A stretch of DNA of 64,000 nt from Heliocidaris tuberculata (GCA_025618425.1 CM046835.1:20052308-20116307), one strand, 5' to 3'; positions 47,701 through 59,650 are shown, counted from the first letter of the stretch. Made by a program: numbers and translations. The notes: a model not told the origin generated them from the sequence alone.

Positions 47701-50700
47701 AGTATTACTTGATAAGGTCATTTTCTTTATGAGGACCTATAATGATATGCTATCTACAATATATTTTGAGTAGTGCCCCTTTAGGGAAAAGGTGCTTAGG
47801 AGAAAACCGAAAATTGACAATAATTTAGTGTACTACAAACGGGAGAGTTGATCGCCAATATGTCACAAACGACTCACCAAATTGCCAATTTTCAAACATC
47901 TATAACTTTTTTTTATTTCTTGTCCATCCTGTTTTTCCTATTTTTCTGCTTTCATACAAATCATCTTATTACCAAGGTTGGATTTCCCTTTAAGGGAGAG
48001 AAAAAGTACTACTACCACTGTAGTCAGTAGAAAAATGGTTTGATAACTCCTTGGTTTTAAGAAGTGATCTGTGAAGTCATTGAAAGTGACAATGAGTGAA
48101 AGATTATAGATAAATGTTGGAATTCTATCCTGTTGATCCATTCTGGGGAGGGGTAGGGGAAGGGGCAAACATTATGATTTGGACCACAGCACTGGATACA
48201 CAACTAATCCTGTCACCTTTTTTTTTTCCGAGGGGGTGGGGGGGGGGTCAATTGACCAGGATCAATGTAGCTTTTAGTGTTTGCGGATGTAGCTTGGTGT
48301 AATGATTTATTAAATTTAATTTCAGTCAAGAGGTTGAAGTCATTAATCCATGTTTGCCTCTCTCGACCCAGGTAAAATAAATATGGAAACAGTGGGGATA
48401 AATTCTGTGACTGCCAAAGCACACAAGCTGCTCACGTAAAGCCAGGGAGGTAATGAAGCTAAAGTGTGCATTTGAGTGAACATAGTACCAATAAAATTTT
48501 AATCACTGTAATGTTAACTGAAATCAGTGAATCAATACCGGTAAGCCAATATGTAGTCACCGTGACTTTTTGCAGAAATTAATGTTGTTGCTTTGTTCCT
48601 ACAGAAACAAGGTATAAAGAAGACAAACTGGAGACAGAATCATGCAGACTTTGTCAATGCCATCAGATCAGCAAGACAGGCCCAGCATGCTATGCAGACA
48701 GGGAAGCCCCTCCCACCTCCACCTCCTCCATCAATCAACCCAGGTAAGATGCTGCTTTCATCATTTCACTGTCTTAACCTCTTCCAGTCAAAAATGACAG
48801 TGAGTTTTTTCTTGAGTAAACTAGGCAAATATATATATTGCATAGAAATAAAAATTATATTGAAGGCACAGGTTTCTATATGAGGAAGAATTTTCAAGCC
48901 ATTCTGAGCCTAAACAAAATGTTCAACACTCACACTTTTGGGCGAGATTTGCCGCCCACGGAATGGTAGGGGTTAAACCTCTTCAGCATTTTTGGGTAGA
49001 TGCAGCTTTTGGCATATGATTGATAGATTTCCTTTAAATTATCTTGTTTCTAATCTAAATTTTTATGTAAGACTGATTATTACATTGTCTTGCTTCACAA
49101 GTAATCCATCAAATCAACTCCAACTTGTGTGTGATGTTGAATTTAGTGTAGTTGATTTGATTTGACACGTGAATGCACTAATACGATTCTGAAACAGGTC
49201 TCACAAATTTTGGAAAACGGAAATCACCCCCTTCATCCGTGTTATACTCTAATGCGATCGGGAAAACGGTACAGATCAATGAAAGCTCGAACTTCACGAT
49301 TCCTCAATTCCTTTGTTCCGCTTTCGATTCGGAAATACAATGAGCAACTTCAGTCAAATTGAATAGGCCTATATCTTGCCACTTCGCTATTCATCAAAAT
49401 TATGCACTGTACTGCTTAATTCATTCAATCAAATGTATCATTATCAAAAAGAAAATAAATAATACCCTATGTTATCCTGTGTTATTCTAAATTTTGTTTA
49501 TACGTTTAATTTATCAAGACAAAAACAACAATTCAGTTATACTACCTTTACATATGTTACAAATTAATCCGAATCTTTCGTAAACGTATCTTTTCAATAT
49601 TGTAAGTTTATGTATAATTATGCTGATATAATTCCATTAATAACGATTTATCTGCGTTTCCTATGGCTATATGTTATTGTAAATTTGCTACTGTTTATTA
49701 TCTATTTGTGTATGTATTATAAATTGTATATGTGCTTCATGTAATGCCGACAAAATGAATTTCCTATTGGACCAATAAACTTAATCTGAATCTGAATCTG
49801 AATCTAAATTGTTTTCATATCAAGTAGAACGATCCCTGTTTGCATATCCCATCTATAAATTTATTTATGAACTTACATGTACTTTGTGTCCATTGCAAGT
49901 GGTTTTGTCCTGCATCAACTCCCAAAAGATTTCACATTTATTAACTAAAAAAAAAACAACTTTTCCTCATTTACTCTAGGAAGAAATTGTGTACTTCCCC
50001 CTTGCCCTGTTTTGCAGATATTTTTGCCCTCTGGATTAATGAGGTAATATATTTCTAAAGAAATATGTATATTTCCTGCTCTATCTGTTGCTTTGTGTTA
50101 GATCCAGTATATAAATATGCAATTCGGATTATTTTTCAACTCTCTTTTAACTAGATTATATACAGTGCCCGCACTGCGGTCGTCGTTTCAACAAAACAGC
50201 AGCAGCCAGACACATCAACTTCTGTGGTGAGAGAACCAACACATTTGGCGCTCCTGTCAAGCCCCTGAACAAGAGAGCTGCAGCTGATGTCAAAGGGAGT
50301 AGGGTCGCCATCAGAAAAGCTGTGAGTAATAATGTCAGTCAGTGCCTAAAATAGGACAACTTGATCACCAAGATATGAAATGGTTCCACTTGATCCTCTT
50401 ATTGATTAGTCTTACTCTTTATTCTTCAGGAAATTGTTTCAGAAATTGCAATTTGAATGTGTGGTTCTGTTTGTGTTGATAGATTTCATAATAACAGAAA
50501 ATTCAGAATTTTTCCCAAAGGAGAACAGTGTATTTAAAGGGGAACAGAAAGTTGTCCAGCTGGACAGATTCACCTTGTATGAACAGCAACTTCACATTGC
50601 GAAATACTTAAGTACAAAATGTGATGCTGAATACAGTAAATATCCTGTGTGTATATTCTATAGTATCATGATTAATTTTACATATTAGAAATCTGTTCCC

Positions 50701-53700
50701 CAAAATAAAGTAATGTTTGACTTTGAAAAAGTGAATATCACCAAGGATTGTATTGTGTTCCAAATTGCAGTATGACAACATCATAGTAAGACGCAAACCC
50801 TCTACCAACCCCTTTGCCTATGCTCAAGGAGATGGTAATAACGAAGATGTCAAGGTGTACTCTGCGGCCTTTGGGGGCAGTGGTCCTGACCAACAAGGTA
50901 AATGTAACCCCCTCCTACCAACAACAACAACAACAAAAGTGTGTGAATTCACTTGACAAGATAGCCAACTCAAGTTTTATCTAATGACCCTCAAAACAAA
51001 CATTTATTCCAGGTGTTTAGTCTAAGTAGTAGGTCTATGGTCTAATAAAATATGTAATAAAAATTATATTCCACCTACTAAGAATCTTGCCGTTAGATTG
51101 GTCAAAAGGTAATCCTATGAGAAAGCGTAGTTATCCCCATCAATCGAGCCGAAATGAAATGTTTGTGACCTTGGCGGAATAGTATTTATGTGTTTCGCTG
51201 ATCTCTTCAGTCCATTATAGAGTCACAATGCGTTATCAATATTTTGGGTACGCGCGAAATGAAAGTGCATGACCTTTACGAATAGTCAAAATGAAAAGTG
51301 TGTGACCTTTACAAATAGCTCCATAAGCGTACTAAAATAAGCTTAGATAAACGCACATTGCGCAATCGCGCTCTTAATGTTCCCCCCTCAGGTACCAGGA
51401 GGCTGGTTTATGTAATGGTGGTTTTAACTTCTTTTGTGAATTCGGGCCTAAATGTCTTTTTAGAGAAGTAGACAATAATTGTCTTTCTCGTACCAGTTGA
51501 ATGTTTCAGATGTGGAATATAAAGCAAATAATCACCTTTTGATTTCAGGCGATGAGACGTACTATCACTTCCTCGGCAATCTGAATGTATACGCTATCTT
51601 TCCTCAGCTTCGCTTCGGAAAGATAGCCACATCCAGATCGCCTCAGAAGTGATGGTTTGTCCCATCACCTTCATCAACGGTAATCATTTGCTTACTATAT
51701 GTCAAAATTGCCCCCCCCCCCTCCGACAATGGCAGCTTTCAATGTCTCTGCTACTTGTACATCATTTTTTTTGTTTTCATTTATGAGTATCATTGAGAAA
51801 TTAGAATTTAAAGCATAAACACATAGTCTTATGAGTTTTAAGACTTTGATTTTATTGGATGTTTCTTGATGGAATCATTTTTCTTTTTGTATAAATGAAT
51901 CTGATAAAGTAGTCAGAAATCTAAATCATGTAGTCTTTTTTGTTTTCATTCAGCCTCAGCAGTTACTGCCAGACGAAATTCCACCTCGCCTAGGAGAAAA
52001 ATAGCATCACCCAGACAATCTTACAGGAGTTCCTCATCTCAGGCATCTTCATCACCACGGCAACAGCCATCGCCACGGCAACAAGCATTTTCAGGGCAAC
52101 GAAACCCTCCAAGGCTCAAGCAACTATCTAGAGAGCCTTCATCGCTCATGTCACATCCGTCCTCTTCACCTCGTTTCCAGTCGTCATCTCAACCATCCAC
52201 ATCATTGTTGCCACAGACAGCATCCATGCAACATTCCTCTTTACGATCCCTCCCACCAGCGACACAGCAGCAGCAGCATCCATCCTGGCAGCAGCCGTCA
52301 TTACGAAAGCTGCCCTCTCCTCCTCAAGAACTGACGACACTACAACCTCTGTCTCCGTCCAGCCCTCACCAGCAGTCCTTCTCCCCGTCCCAATCTGCCT
52401 CGTCCCAGTCTGCCCCCATCTCTCAAATGTCCCCTCCTCCCCTCCCTCAGCCAAGCCTCAACTCATTGCCGCCATGGCAACAGGCCTTGAAGGCCAGCAG
52501 TGGTAGGTCTCCTCCAAAGGCAACACGACTTCCGAATGGACATATCCGGAGGTCAAGATTGATCAAATCAGGAAAGCCCAAAGGAAGTGTCAGGTATGTA
52601 AACCAGCTTGACTTTATAAGTGTAGTCTTGCGTTTTGGTAATTAAAAAAAGTAAAATATTTACAAGATTTAATGAAATTTGCACCAAATGTTAAGGACAA
52701 CAATGAAATGATAACTCCCCAAAGAATAGTACTGAAAATTTTTAAAGGCTGTGAAATTTGCATAGAATGACTAAGAAATTTGGCCTTTCAGGGCACAGGT
52801 AAAGAACAATGCATACTTTAATACTGGTCATATGTATTACATATTTGTGGATTCTGCATTGCATAATTCTTGTTTGTTTGTTGGTTTATTTTTTGTTTAA
52901 ATATTTACAGATTTGCTGATGACGTCCAAGTGAAAACATTTGGTGATACTTTGCCAGGACCAGATGATTCTGGAGCACCTTTTGACTTTGGCGCACCTTC
53001 TCAGTCTCTGTATGCCTCCGACAATGCAATGCCAAACAGCTTAGACGAACAATTGTTATCAAGACATCAGGATCTAATGTCAGTTTTGAAGAAGAACTAT
53101 GGTGACGATGTTATGCTTGCCACGCCTGGCAACCACATTGAGGAGATGATGCAATCCAGGCATCCTGTGCATCCTCCTAATTATTCCAGCCTTGGTGAGA
53201 TGGGTTTCCATGGCAACCAGGGAGGGCATCACGGCGGGGAAATTCCTGATTTAACGCCCCAGAGCACAGGGCTTCAGAGAAGTTCAGCGTTGAATGGTCC
53301 TTCTTCACATCTCCCACCGGCCTCCATCAGGACATCCTATCAGGATTCATATGGAAGAAATGATCACCAGTCATTTGAAAGGTATGCTAAATTCAGGAAG
53401 AGATGTGACAGATATTTTTACATATTCGCTTGTGATAGTATTTTTCAATAAATATGGAGTCAGGACAACAAAAATATCTTTACTTACAGCATTGTTCGAC
53501 CTAGTATTAGTGTACATGTATATTAATACCCCTTTTGTTGGTTATTAGAATGGCTGAAATGATGTTCAGCTTAGGCCTAACTCTGCCTACTATCAGTTTA
53601 ATCCTTTTAATGACGTATCATGATAATTCTATAGACAATATATTCTTGGAATAAAGATATAAAGAAGTGGGCATAGGTAAGGATAACCTTTTATATTTTC

Positions 53701-53925
53701 TTCTTTTTTTTTTTCAGCACAACTCCATTAGCCTTAGGCAACCCATCAGGTCCATCCCACCAGCCTACCTCCACCTTCTCTGGACCTCCTCAGGGGTACG
53801 GTAGGAGACCACGCCCAATTGGAGGCTCCCTTCGTGGTCCTGTTTCTACCAAGCCATCCTCCAGTGACTTCAGTAAGCTCTCCATCTCTGGTAGCATGCA
53901 TGGAGGGGGATTACCTGGAATGTGA
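41706..53925 (+). CDS. ZC2HC1A: Zinc finger C2HC domain-containing protein 1 (ZC2HC1 family)
   Basis: Nine exons join in phase: 41706-41718, 46296-46408, 47074-47199, 48605-48743, 50155-50321, 50771-50897, 51954-52593, 52911-53381, 53718-53925 (2004 nt, 667 aa). Finger 1 uses C30, C33, H45 and C49 (PCHNCGRTFLP, split by an intron). Finger 2 uses C135, C138, H150 and C154 (YIQCPHCGRRFN..RHINFC). Between them are a KVFNSKRRVFESGRQR segment, a NWR..HADFVNAIRSAR helix and a PLPPPPPPS linker, the order seen in vertebrate ZC2HC1A/B. Residues past 160 are long, Ser/Pro/Gln-rich and mostly disordered, making it about twice the length of the vertebrate proteins (human ZC2HC1A is 325 aa). The 13-nt first exon (MSRPG) is inferred from a phase-matched GTAAAT donor and is the least sure part. 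The molecular function of the family is poorly known. The A paralogue label is by resemblance only. Confidence 0.85.
41916..42076. mobile_element. Palindromic MITE with telomere-like core and perfect 9-bp TSD
   Basis: The element at 41925-42067 begins GGCGCTAATGCACTTTCG and ends with its reverse complement. The core is CCCCTA repeats plus CCCTAACCCTAG meeting CTAGGGTTAGGGGTAGGGG. GAGAAGAAG flanks both sides (41916-41924, 42068-42076). It lies in ZC2HC1 intron 1. Confidence 0.9.
42197..42225. repeat. Short perfect hairpin
   Basis: GGAGCTCGAACGC and GCGTTCGAGCTCC are inverted around three bases. It may be a remnant of the Penelope element end nearby. Confidence 0.6.
42357..43838 (-). mobile_element. 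Penelope-like retroelement: reverse transcriptase plus GIY-YIG nuclease
   Basis: Reading leftwards: VSSFAYNTSKFLADILSPL (N-terminal RT), MVSFDVVSLFTNVPV (motif A), GAAMGSPVSAVIANLYM (motif B), KRYVDDTFIV (catalytic YVDD), IAFLDTLVHR and VYRKPTHTDQYL. Further on come VYKIPCGTCDKVYIGETGR and HHRDVKHRRIDSSAVAEHA, a GIY-YIG endonuclease with a CCHH-like zinc site, then NNINRDNGIDIPEEWLPTIR at the C-terminus. RT and nuclease are in different frames, so a frameshift lies at about 42960-43000. The 5' end is cut at about 43838, where the sequence turns into an inverted fragment of another copy. It is inactive as it stands. It lies in ZC2HC1 intron 1. Confidence 0.93.
43839..44300 (+). mobile_element. 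Inverted 3' fragment of a second Penelope-like copy
   Basis: On the plus strand the frame opens with NRDNGIDIPEEWLPTIRRHA, the nuclease C-terminus also present on the minus strand at 42488-42541. It then continues in a different Ala/Pro/Ser/Thr-rich tail to PDED and a TAG near 44236. A TATAAG box-like site (44188) and CTGACGA..GGTCGAAACGTCG (44224-44258) follow. It is a distinct element from its neighbour, since the sequences after PTIR differ. Confidence 0.8.
44224..44260 (+). ncRNA. Hammerhead-ribozyme-like core in a Penelope element
   Basis: CTGACGA, then GACT...GGTC able to form stem II, then GAAAC. This is the conserved hammerhead core order, and Penelope-like elements are known to carry hammerhead motifs. 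I could not find a convincing stem I and cleavage triplet upstream, so only the core is supported. Confidence 0.35.
44970..45692. mobile_element. Fold-back element, TA target site
   Basis: AAAGGGAAGTCCACCC at 44972 and GGGTGGACTTTCCCTTT ending at 45690, with TA on both sides. The arms pair for about 170 bp (CAAACTTT, GATTTTGCTCAAACTTT and AACTTCAAAAATTCA recur inverted). ZC2HC1 intron 1. Confidence 0.85.
47476..47992. mobile_element. Fold-back element, relative of 44972-45690
   Basis: Ends AAAGGGAAATCCACCC and GGTTGGATTTCCCTTT. The arms contain AGAAAGTTCTGAATTTTGG-like and CAATTTTCAAAC-like inverted matches. ZC2HC1 intron 3. Confidence 0.75.
49150..49806 (+). mobile_element. LINE 3' end
   Basis: A plus frame gives ENGNHPLHPCYTLMRSGKRY and TSRFLNSFVPLSIRKYNEQL, the usual C-terminal tail of CR1/jockey-type ORF2. 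A 3' UTR follows, ending in AATAAACTTAAT and an (ATCTGA)n tail at 49785-49806. Severely 5' truncated. ZC2HC1 intron 4. Confidence 0.8.
51551..51666. repeat. Imperfect palindrome
   Basis: GATGAGAC..TATCACTTC pairs with GAAGTGATG..GTCCCATC, and CTATCTTTCC pairs with GGAAAGATAG in the centre. ZC2HC1 intron 6. Confidence 0.7.
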
Positions 53926-53953
53926 AGTCAAAAGGGATGCATTTGCTCATCTT

Positions 53954-54100
53954 TGATTTGGTAGGAGACAACGCCCAGTAGGAATTTCAAGCTCTCACTG
54001 TGGTCCTATTTCTAACCAACTGTCACCCAGTGACTCTCCAGTAAGCTCTCAATCTGTGATACATGTGGTATGCAGGGAAGGAGGTCCCTTGGAATGGGAG
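53954..54100 (+). pseudogene. Decayed tandem copy of the last ZC2HC1 exon
   Basis: GGTAGGAGACAACGCCCAGT, GTGGTCCTATTTCTA, CCAGTGACT, AGTAAGCTCTC and GGAATG align in order with 53800-53925 of the real last exon. It lies directly downstream, in the 3' UTR, with indels and no open frame. A shorter third trace (GGTAGGAAGGAGGCCACACCCA) follows at about 54132. Confidence 0.8.
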
Positions 54101-54196
54101 GTCCGTTGGTTTAGTTTGGGCATCTTGAAAGTGGTAGGAAGGAGGCCACACCCATTTGAAAAATATCTATTTCTGGCACAAAGATACTGCATATAG

Positions 54197-54485
54197 TTAG
54201 GTACACAGACGGCTCCTCATGGGATATAGTGTTCACTTTTTTGTCAACATTGATATCTATGGCAAATTTAATGCTGAAAACCAAACAAACTTTTCTAGCC
54301 CTAAGGTTGGCTCTGAAATGCATAAAAACAATGGTGGGCCACTGAAACATAAAATTTGGGCACTTTGGGCACTTTTTATAAAAAAATCAGTCATGCCATC
54401 ATTTTCAGCTTTAAATTTTACATGGGAATCCATGTTGAAAAAAAAGTGAACACTATTTCCCATGAGGAGCCATATGTGTACCTAA
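54197..54485. mobile_element. Fold-back MITE in the ZC2HC1 3' UTR
   Basis: TTAGGTACACA..GGCTCCTCATGGG at the left is inverted as CCCATGAGGAGCC..TGTGTACCTAA at the right. The arms are about 50 bp. Confidence 0.85.
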
Positions 54486-54843
54486 CTAATTCTGATGTTA
54501 GCAAGCAGCCAACCTCTGGTAGAATAGAATGAGGATGATGGAGTTTAAGTGGAGCTAATGGATGCTTTTTTTTTGAAAACTGGTAGTGTAGAGGACCACT
54601 TCAGGTGGGAGAAAGAACATTCTGAAATAACGTTACTGGAGTAGATGGAGTAGTGTTTAACACTGATCAGTAATAGTTCCTATTCCATTTTAAACCATGT
54701 TAGGAGTTCACTCTTCACTGACTCACACCCTGTAAGCCTCAACTAAATGACTATATTCTATGTCATAGTGGAGTCATTTTATGAAAAATTGGGCATGAAC
54801 CTCACACAAATTGCAACAGAAAATCTGACGTGTGTGTATTACC

Positions 54844-54849
54844 AATAAA
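54844..54849 (+). terminator. Candidate poly(A) signal of the ZC2HC1-family gene
   Basis: AATAAA, about 920 bp after the stop codon, the first clear hexamer in the proposed 3' UTR. Confidence 0.4.
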
Positions 54850-55547
54850 GGTCTCCTCTATAACATATAAAAAGTGCTAAGAAATCCAAGGGGTGGAAAT
54901 TATTTTTTTAAACAGTTTTTACTCAACTATCCATGTAAAACTCTGCGTGCTCTGTGTATCCTTCATGATCGTCATCAGACTGACGCGTATTTTCATATTC
55001 CAAACAGAGGAAGATGAATAGCGTACCTACGATTTCTATCACGTGTTTGTAATCGCCCTTTCTTTTTGCCATATTCGTTATGGGCTGTTCAATGAGAGGG
55101 GGCATGTGCACACTTCGACTCCATATGAGTTATCAGGCCTGTGATTAGGGGTGGGGTTGTGAGCACCCCCCCCCCCCCCCTCATCGACTAGAGGTCTGCT
55201 TGATTTAAAAAAAACCCCTCTTTTTGGTCTTCAAAATTGTACCTGAAATGCAATTAAAACTTGATTTTCAGATGGAAAAATGAAAATCATTTTCACCACC
55301 CTCAGAAGGGAGACAACCCTAGCCCTCCCAGACCCTCCCCCCTCTCGGGCACTCCGCACTAGCTCCCTCAATAAGGTCCACCTCGTGTAATGTCTGAACC
55401 TCCCCACCCCCAATTAAAATATTAGTTACGGGCCTGGTGCTGGGTCTATAATGGGATATTTAGTGACACATTGACCAAATATGTCGTCTGTCTTTTTAAC
55501 ACTATTTTTAGCTGACCTATGCCTTGAGATGAGATCCATAAATTAAT

Positions 55548-55598
55548 TGTCCCCGCCGAACGAAGTTCGCGAGGGGACTATGAAACGGGCTCCGTTCG

Positions 55599-55657
<59 letters not shown>

Positions 55658-56580
55658 GTCCGTCCGTCCGTCTGTCCGTGTGCTCAAATGTTAGAAAATG
55701 CTACTTCTCCGTCATTTCTTGGCCGATTTTGATTCTGATTGTTTTATCTGATAGGGCTGGGTGGGGGCTTCCAAACTTCTACACAGAATTTTGAAATTCA
55801 TTAATTATGCAAATTTATGCAAATTTATTCAAAATTGACGAAAAATGCTACTTCTCCTCTATTTCACATCGGATTTTGATTCCGATTATTTTATCTGATA
55901 GGGCTGGGTGGGGGCTATCAAACTTCTACACAGAATTTTGAAATTCATTAATTATGCAAATTTATGCAAATTTATTCAAAATTGACGAAAAATGCTACTT
56001 CTCCTCTATTTCACATCGGATTTTGAATCCGATTGTTTTATCTGATAGGGCTGGATGGGGGCTTCCAAACTTCTACACAGAATTTTGAAATTCATTAATT
56101 ATGCAAATTTATGCAAATTTATTCAAAATTGACGAAAAATGCTACTTCTCTATTTCACATCGGATTTTGATTCCGATTGTTTTATCTGATAGGGCTGGGT
56201 GGGGGCTTCCAAACTTCTACACAGAATTTTGAAATTCATTAATTATGCAAATTTATTCAAAATTGACGAAAAATGCTACTTCTCTATTTCACATCGGATT
56301 TTGATTCCGATTGTTTTATCTGATAGGGCTGGGTGGGGGCTTCCAAACTTCTACACAGAATTTTGAAATTCATTATTCATGCAAATTTATGCAAATTTAT
56401 TCAAAATGGCTGAAGGTTCATAATGTTTTCATGTTTTATATTTCAGTTGTATACATGCATTGTTGGTATTCTCTTCTTTTGCATGCAGTAACATTATTAT
56501 TTTATTCACTAAAGTTTTTCACTGAAGTTTTAAGGTTCAGGCTAGTTAATTTCCACAGATCTGCACTTCCGGCGGGGACA
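55548..56580. mobile_element. TIR element with GT/CCGT microsatellite and 147-bp tandem array
   Basis: TGTCCCCGCCG (55548-55558) and CGGCGGGGACA (56570-56580) are perfect inverted ends. Inside are (GT)n at 55604-55656, (CCGT)n at 55656-55676, and five tandem units beginning CTACTTCTC at 55701, 55848, 55995, 56142 and 56276 (periods 147, 147, 147, 134). The frames through it are repeat-derived. Confidence 0.88.
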
Positions 56581-57880
56581 TTTATTACGCATTGCGTAGT
56601 TTATTCATTCACTTGTTGAATATATTATATATGATGATCTAAAGAGTATTATTCAGTATCATTATAGCAAATCGATTATACATTTTTATCCTTGATGCAT
56701 AAACACAAACTATAATTCATTTCAATGGTACACAAACATGCAGTCTCCTGATTCCAAAACTGTTTTAAAGCAACAATTGCACATATTGCCACTACATTAC
56801 ATGAATGTTTGCATTAGTAAGTAATATACAAAAACTTATTGATTGACGAATCACTTAAAATAAAGCCTTCATATTAATTTCTAATTTAGATTAACAGTGG
56901 TCATTTTTAGATTGGTATTACTCGACATAAACATTGGCACAGCTAGATGAATGATGATAATGATAATGACAACAAGGTAGTAAAACATGTCTGATTTGGT
57001 ATACAACATTAATACAGTCCAACAACTCTGATTTCATAAAAATGGAAAATATGCTACAAATTGATTTAATTAAAATATTTGATTTAAAAAAAATAAGCTT
57101 CTCGTGGGAACACAAACACCTGCATAGTCACTGGTGGAAAAATAGACGTGCTGTGTCATGATCAATAGGTTGCCACTCTCTTGAATAACAATACATTCTA
57201 ATAATAAAATGTTAAATCAGTATTTGAAGGGAAGATATTGTTTTTAATATGATGTATCACACTATTCCTATTGCTGCATCTAACACTACAAATGTTACAT
57301 TCAGCATGTTTAAAACATTGTCAGTTCTCGGCCCTTTTAAATGTTGATTTTCACAATTTGAATTTTAGAGTGTAAGACAGCAAGTGCCCTTTTTTTAAAT
57401 TTCCAAACCTCCAAGAATTATTTCCATTTTTATGTTCTACTGCCGCATATATCTTTTTTTCTTAATGTTTGTTTTTGTTCTTTAGGAAAATGCCCTTTTG
57501 AAGAATAAACAAGAAGTTATAATGATGTGTGCCCCTCGAAATACGCCATATCTCATTCAATCCACCCTCCCAAAATTTATGCGAACGATCTATGGTTGCA
57601 AGGCAGGGTTCCCCCCAATGAAATTACCTAAAGAAATTTGAATTCAATAATGGTTACTTTTTGATAAATAGTATATCCTTTTGTCATAATAATGACAGTA
57701 CAAATATGATAAAATGAAGTTTTCGCTTGGTCACCATGCATGGAGCCTCGTACTACTAACTAATACATGTATTCTCAAATTTACTAACTCTTCCCTTCTT
57801 GTCCCCCCCCCCCCTTCTTCTCTCTTCCTTCATCTCTATCTCTCTCTCTCCCTTTCGTCATCCCTCTCTCCCTTTCGTCA

Positions 57881-57922
<42 letters not shown>

Positions 57923-58832
57923 GTCATTATTTCCATCTTACATAACAATCGTACATTTCAAAATGTAGTTATTTGCTGTAATCAGAGGGTGTCCTTGAAA
58001 GCTGTTGCTCAGAATCATGGAGATGTATAAACATAACAGTTCAGCCAACTCCTTTCAAGTTGAGCACAATACAGCACATGTTGCTTTGTTGGGGAAAAAC
58101 ACAACAAAAGAATGTGCATCAAGGTGTGTCTATAGCTGAAACCGAGTTGAACAATTAACATGTATGTGTATAGTTTGCTCTGTTTGTGCCTATACATGGT
58201 GGCTGAAATGGAAAATGATTATCACAGATTTCGGTATTTTTCAATACCTTTCACCACTCGGATTCCTTTGTAGTTATAGAGTGCATATTCATGAGATTAG
58301 GGCAGTTGAAATATTTTCTGTTGCAATTTGTGTGAGGTCATATTTGTAAAATTACTCCACTGTCAGTCTAAAGATCAATTTCAACCACACTGTTGGGAGT
58401 GCATTTAAAGAAAGGGTTATTTAAGAACATTAGACATATTACATGTACATGTAGTAGAGCATGATCATGTCTGGTTAGAAGATCAGTGCTGCAGTGGAAG
58501 CATACAAGATCTACATACTGTTACAAATTCTGTTCATTAACCTTGTCTTTCCACCTCTAGCTATGCAAGTAATATGCAAATTTTCATTGGAACATTTATG
58601 CTACTCATATTAGAAATGTCACATTTTAACAGGGTTATTTTACCTGAACGAGGGCATTATTTTAATCATATTATGCAAAATATATGTAAATTTTAGAGGG
58701 GCACATTTGAAAGGATGTCATTCTCTTCACTTTTAGTTGCTATAGTATCAAAGTTTGAATTCTATAGTAGTATTAATGTCCTTTGAAAATGTATTTTGTA
58801 TACAGTTTTTAGTCTTCACCCAGGTGTAGTGT
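56581..58832. other. Intergenic AT-rich DNA, no gene seen
   Basis: Contains a (CT)n tract at 57836-57918 with a duplicated CCCTTTCGTCATCCCTCTCT unit. No supported coding frame. Confidence 0.5.
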
Positions 58833-58975
58833 GCCCTGTTTCATAAAGCTTATTATCAATAACAACTTTCACAAATCTTAACAAATTTGCTCGGAGCCAA
58901 TCAAATGCCATGATTTCAGTAGCTTATAACAACTGTTGTAAGTTGTTATTAATAACAAGTTTAATGAAACAGGGC
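58833..58975. mobile_element. Fold-back MITE (GCCCTGTTTCAT ends)
   Basis: GCCCTGTTTCAT at the left and ATGAAACAGGGC at the right, with inner arms TTATTATCAATAACAA / TTGTTATTAATAACAAG. It resembles the MITE nested at 9980-10117 in its TTTCAT..ATGAAAC ends. Confidence 0.8.
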
Positions 58976-59059
58976 CGTAGGAAAAAGAAACAAAACAAAA
59001 CATGAAAATTTTAATGCTATCAGCATGCGATTTTGATGCAATCTTGGCACAAAGAGGCT

Positions 59060-59295
59060 TTATTATCCCCTCGCCGACGAAGTAACGTTGCTGTCCGTCC
59101 TTCTAATTATATATGCAAAAATGTGGTTTCCATTCGATAACCGTAAGTAATGTTGTTGTGTAAGTCAAACATACTTGCCTAGTAATATAATAGTAATATA
59201 ATAGTATAGTCTAGTGGAGGTAACTTGTTCTGACGTATATAGGCCATTTGTACCCTGCAAGGGGATGCTACGCTTTGCGTTGCCCTTGTTTATAT
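59060..59295. mobile_element. Degenerate relative of the TGTCCCCGCCG element
   Basis: TATCCCCTCGCCGACGAAG, a TGTCCGTCC remnant, and CTACGCTTTGCGTTGCCC near the right end resemble the ends of 55548-56580. Confidence 0.45.
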
Positions 59296-59307
59296 TGAAA
59301 TAAATTA

Positions 59308-59650
59308 GAAACTGAGTAATAGTGTCCAATTCAGCTTGAATATATATATATATATATATATGATTTTCATTTCATTTATTTTTTGATAAGAAACTGGATT
59401 ATAGTGTCCAGTTTGAGGCTTTCTTTTCATACATGTATTTCTATGAGAAACTGGGTATGCAATCAACACATGGTAGTTATCTTTTCAATTATTTGTTTTA
59501 GAAACAAGATAATAGTGTCCAAAGTCACACAAACTCATTTTATGAATTCATTTTAGAAACTGCCTAATCGTGTCCAAATTAGCACAAAGGGGCCTTCTTT
59601 TCACCTGTTGCTATTTGAAACTGGGTAATAGTGTCCACATTAAGAAAAGG
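59308..59650. repeat. Decayed array of GAAACTGGGTAATAGTGTCCA
   Basis: Six variants of a 21-bp core start near 59308, 59389, 59446, 59501, 59554 and 59617, separated by 53-81 bp. Three are followed by GGCTTTCTTTTCA-like text. An (AT)n tract (59341-59362) interrupts the first gap. Confidence 0.75.

Noticed and set aside
52146..52454. 102-aa minus-strand open frame
   Set aside because: Antisense shadow of the Ser/Pro/Gln-rich ZC2HC1 exon 7.
55600..55794. Cysteine/valine repeat peptides
   Set aside because: Translations of the (GT)n microsatellite.
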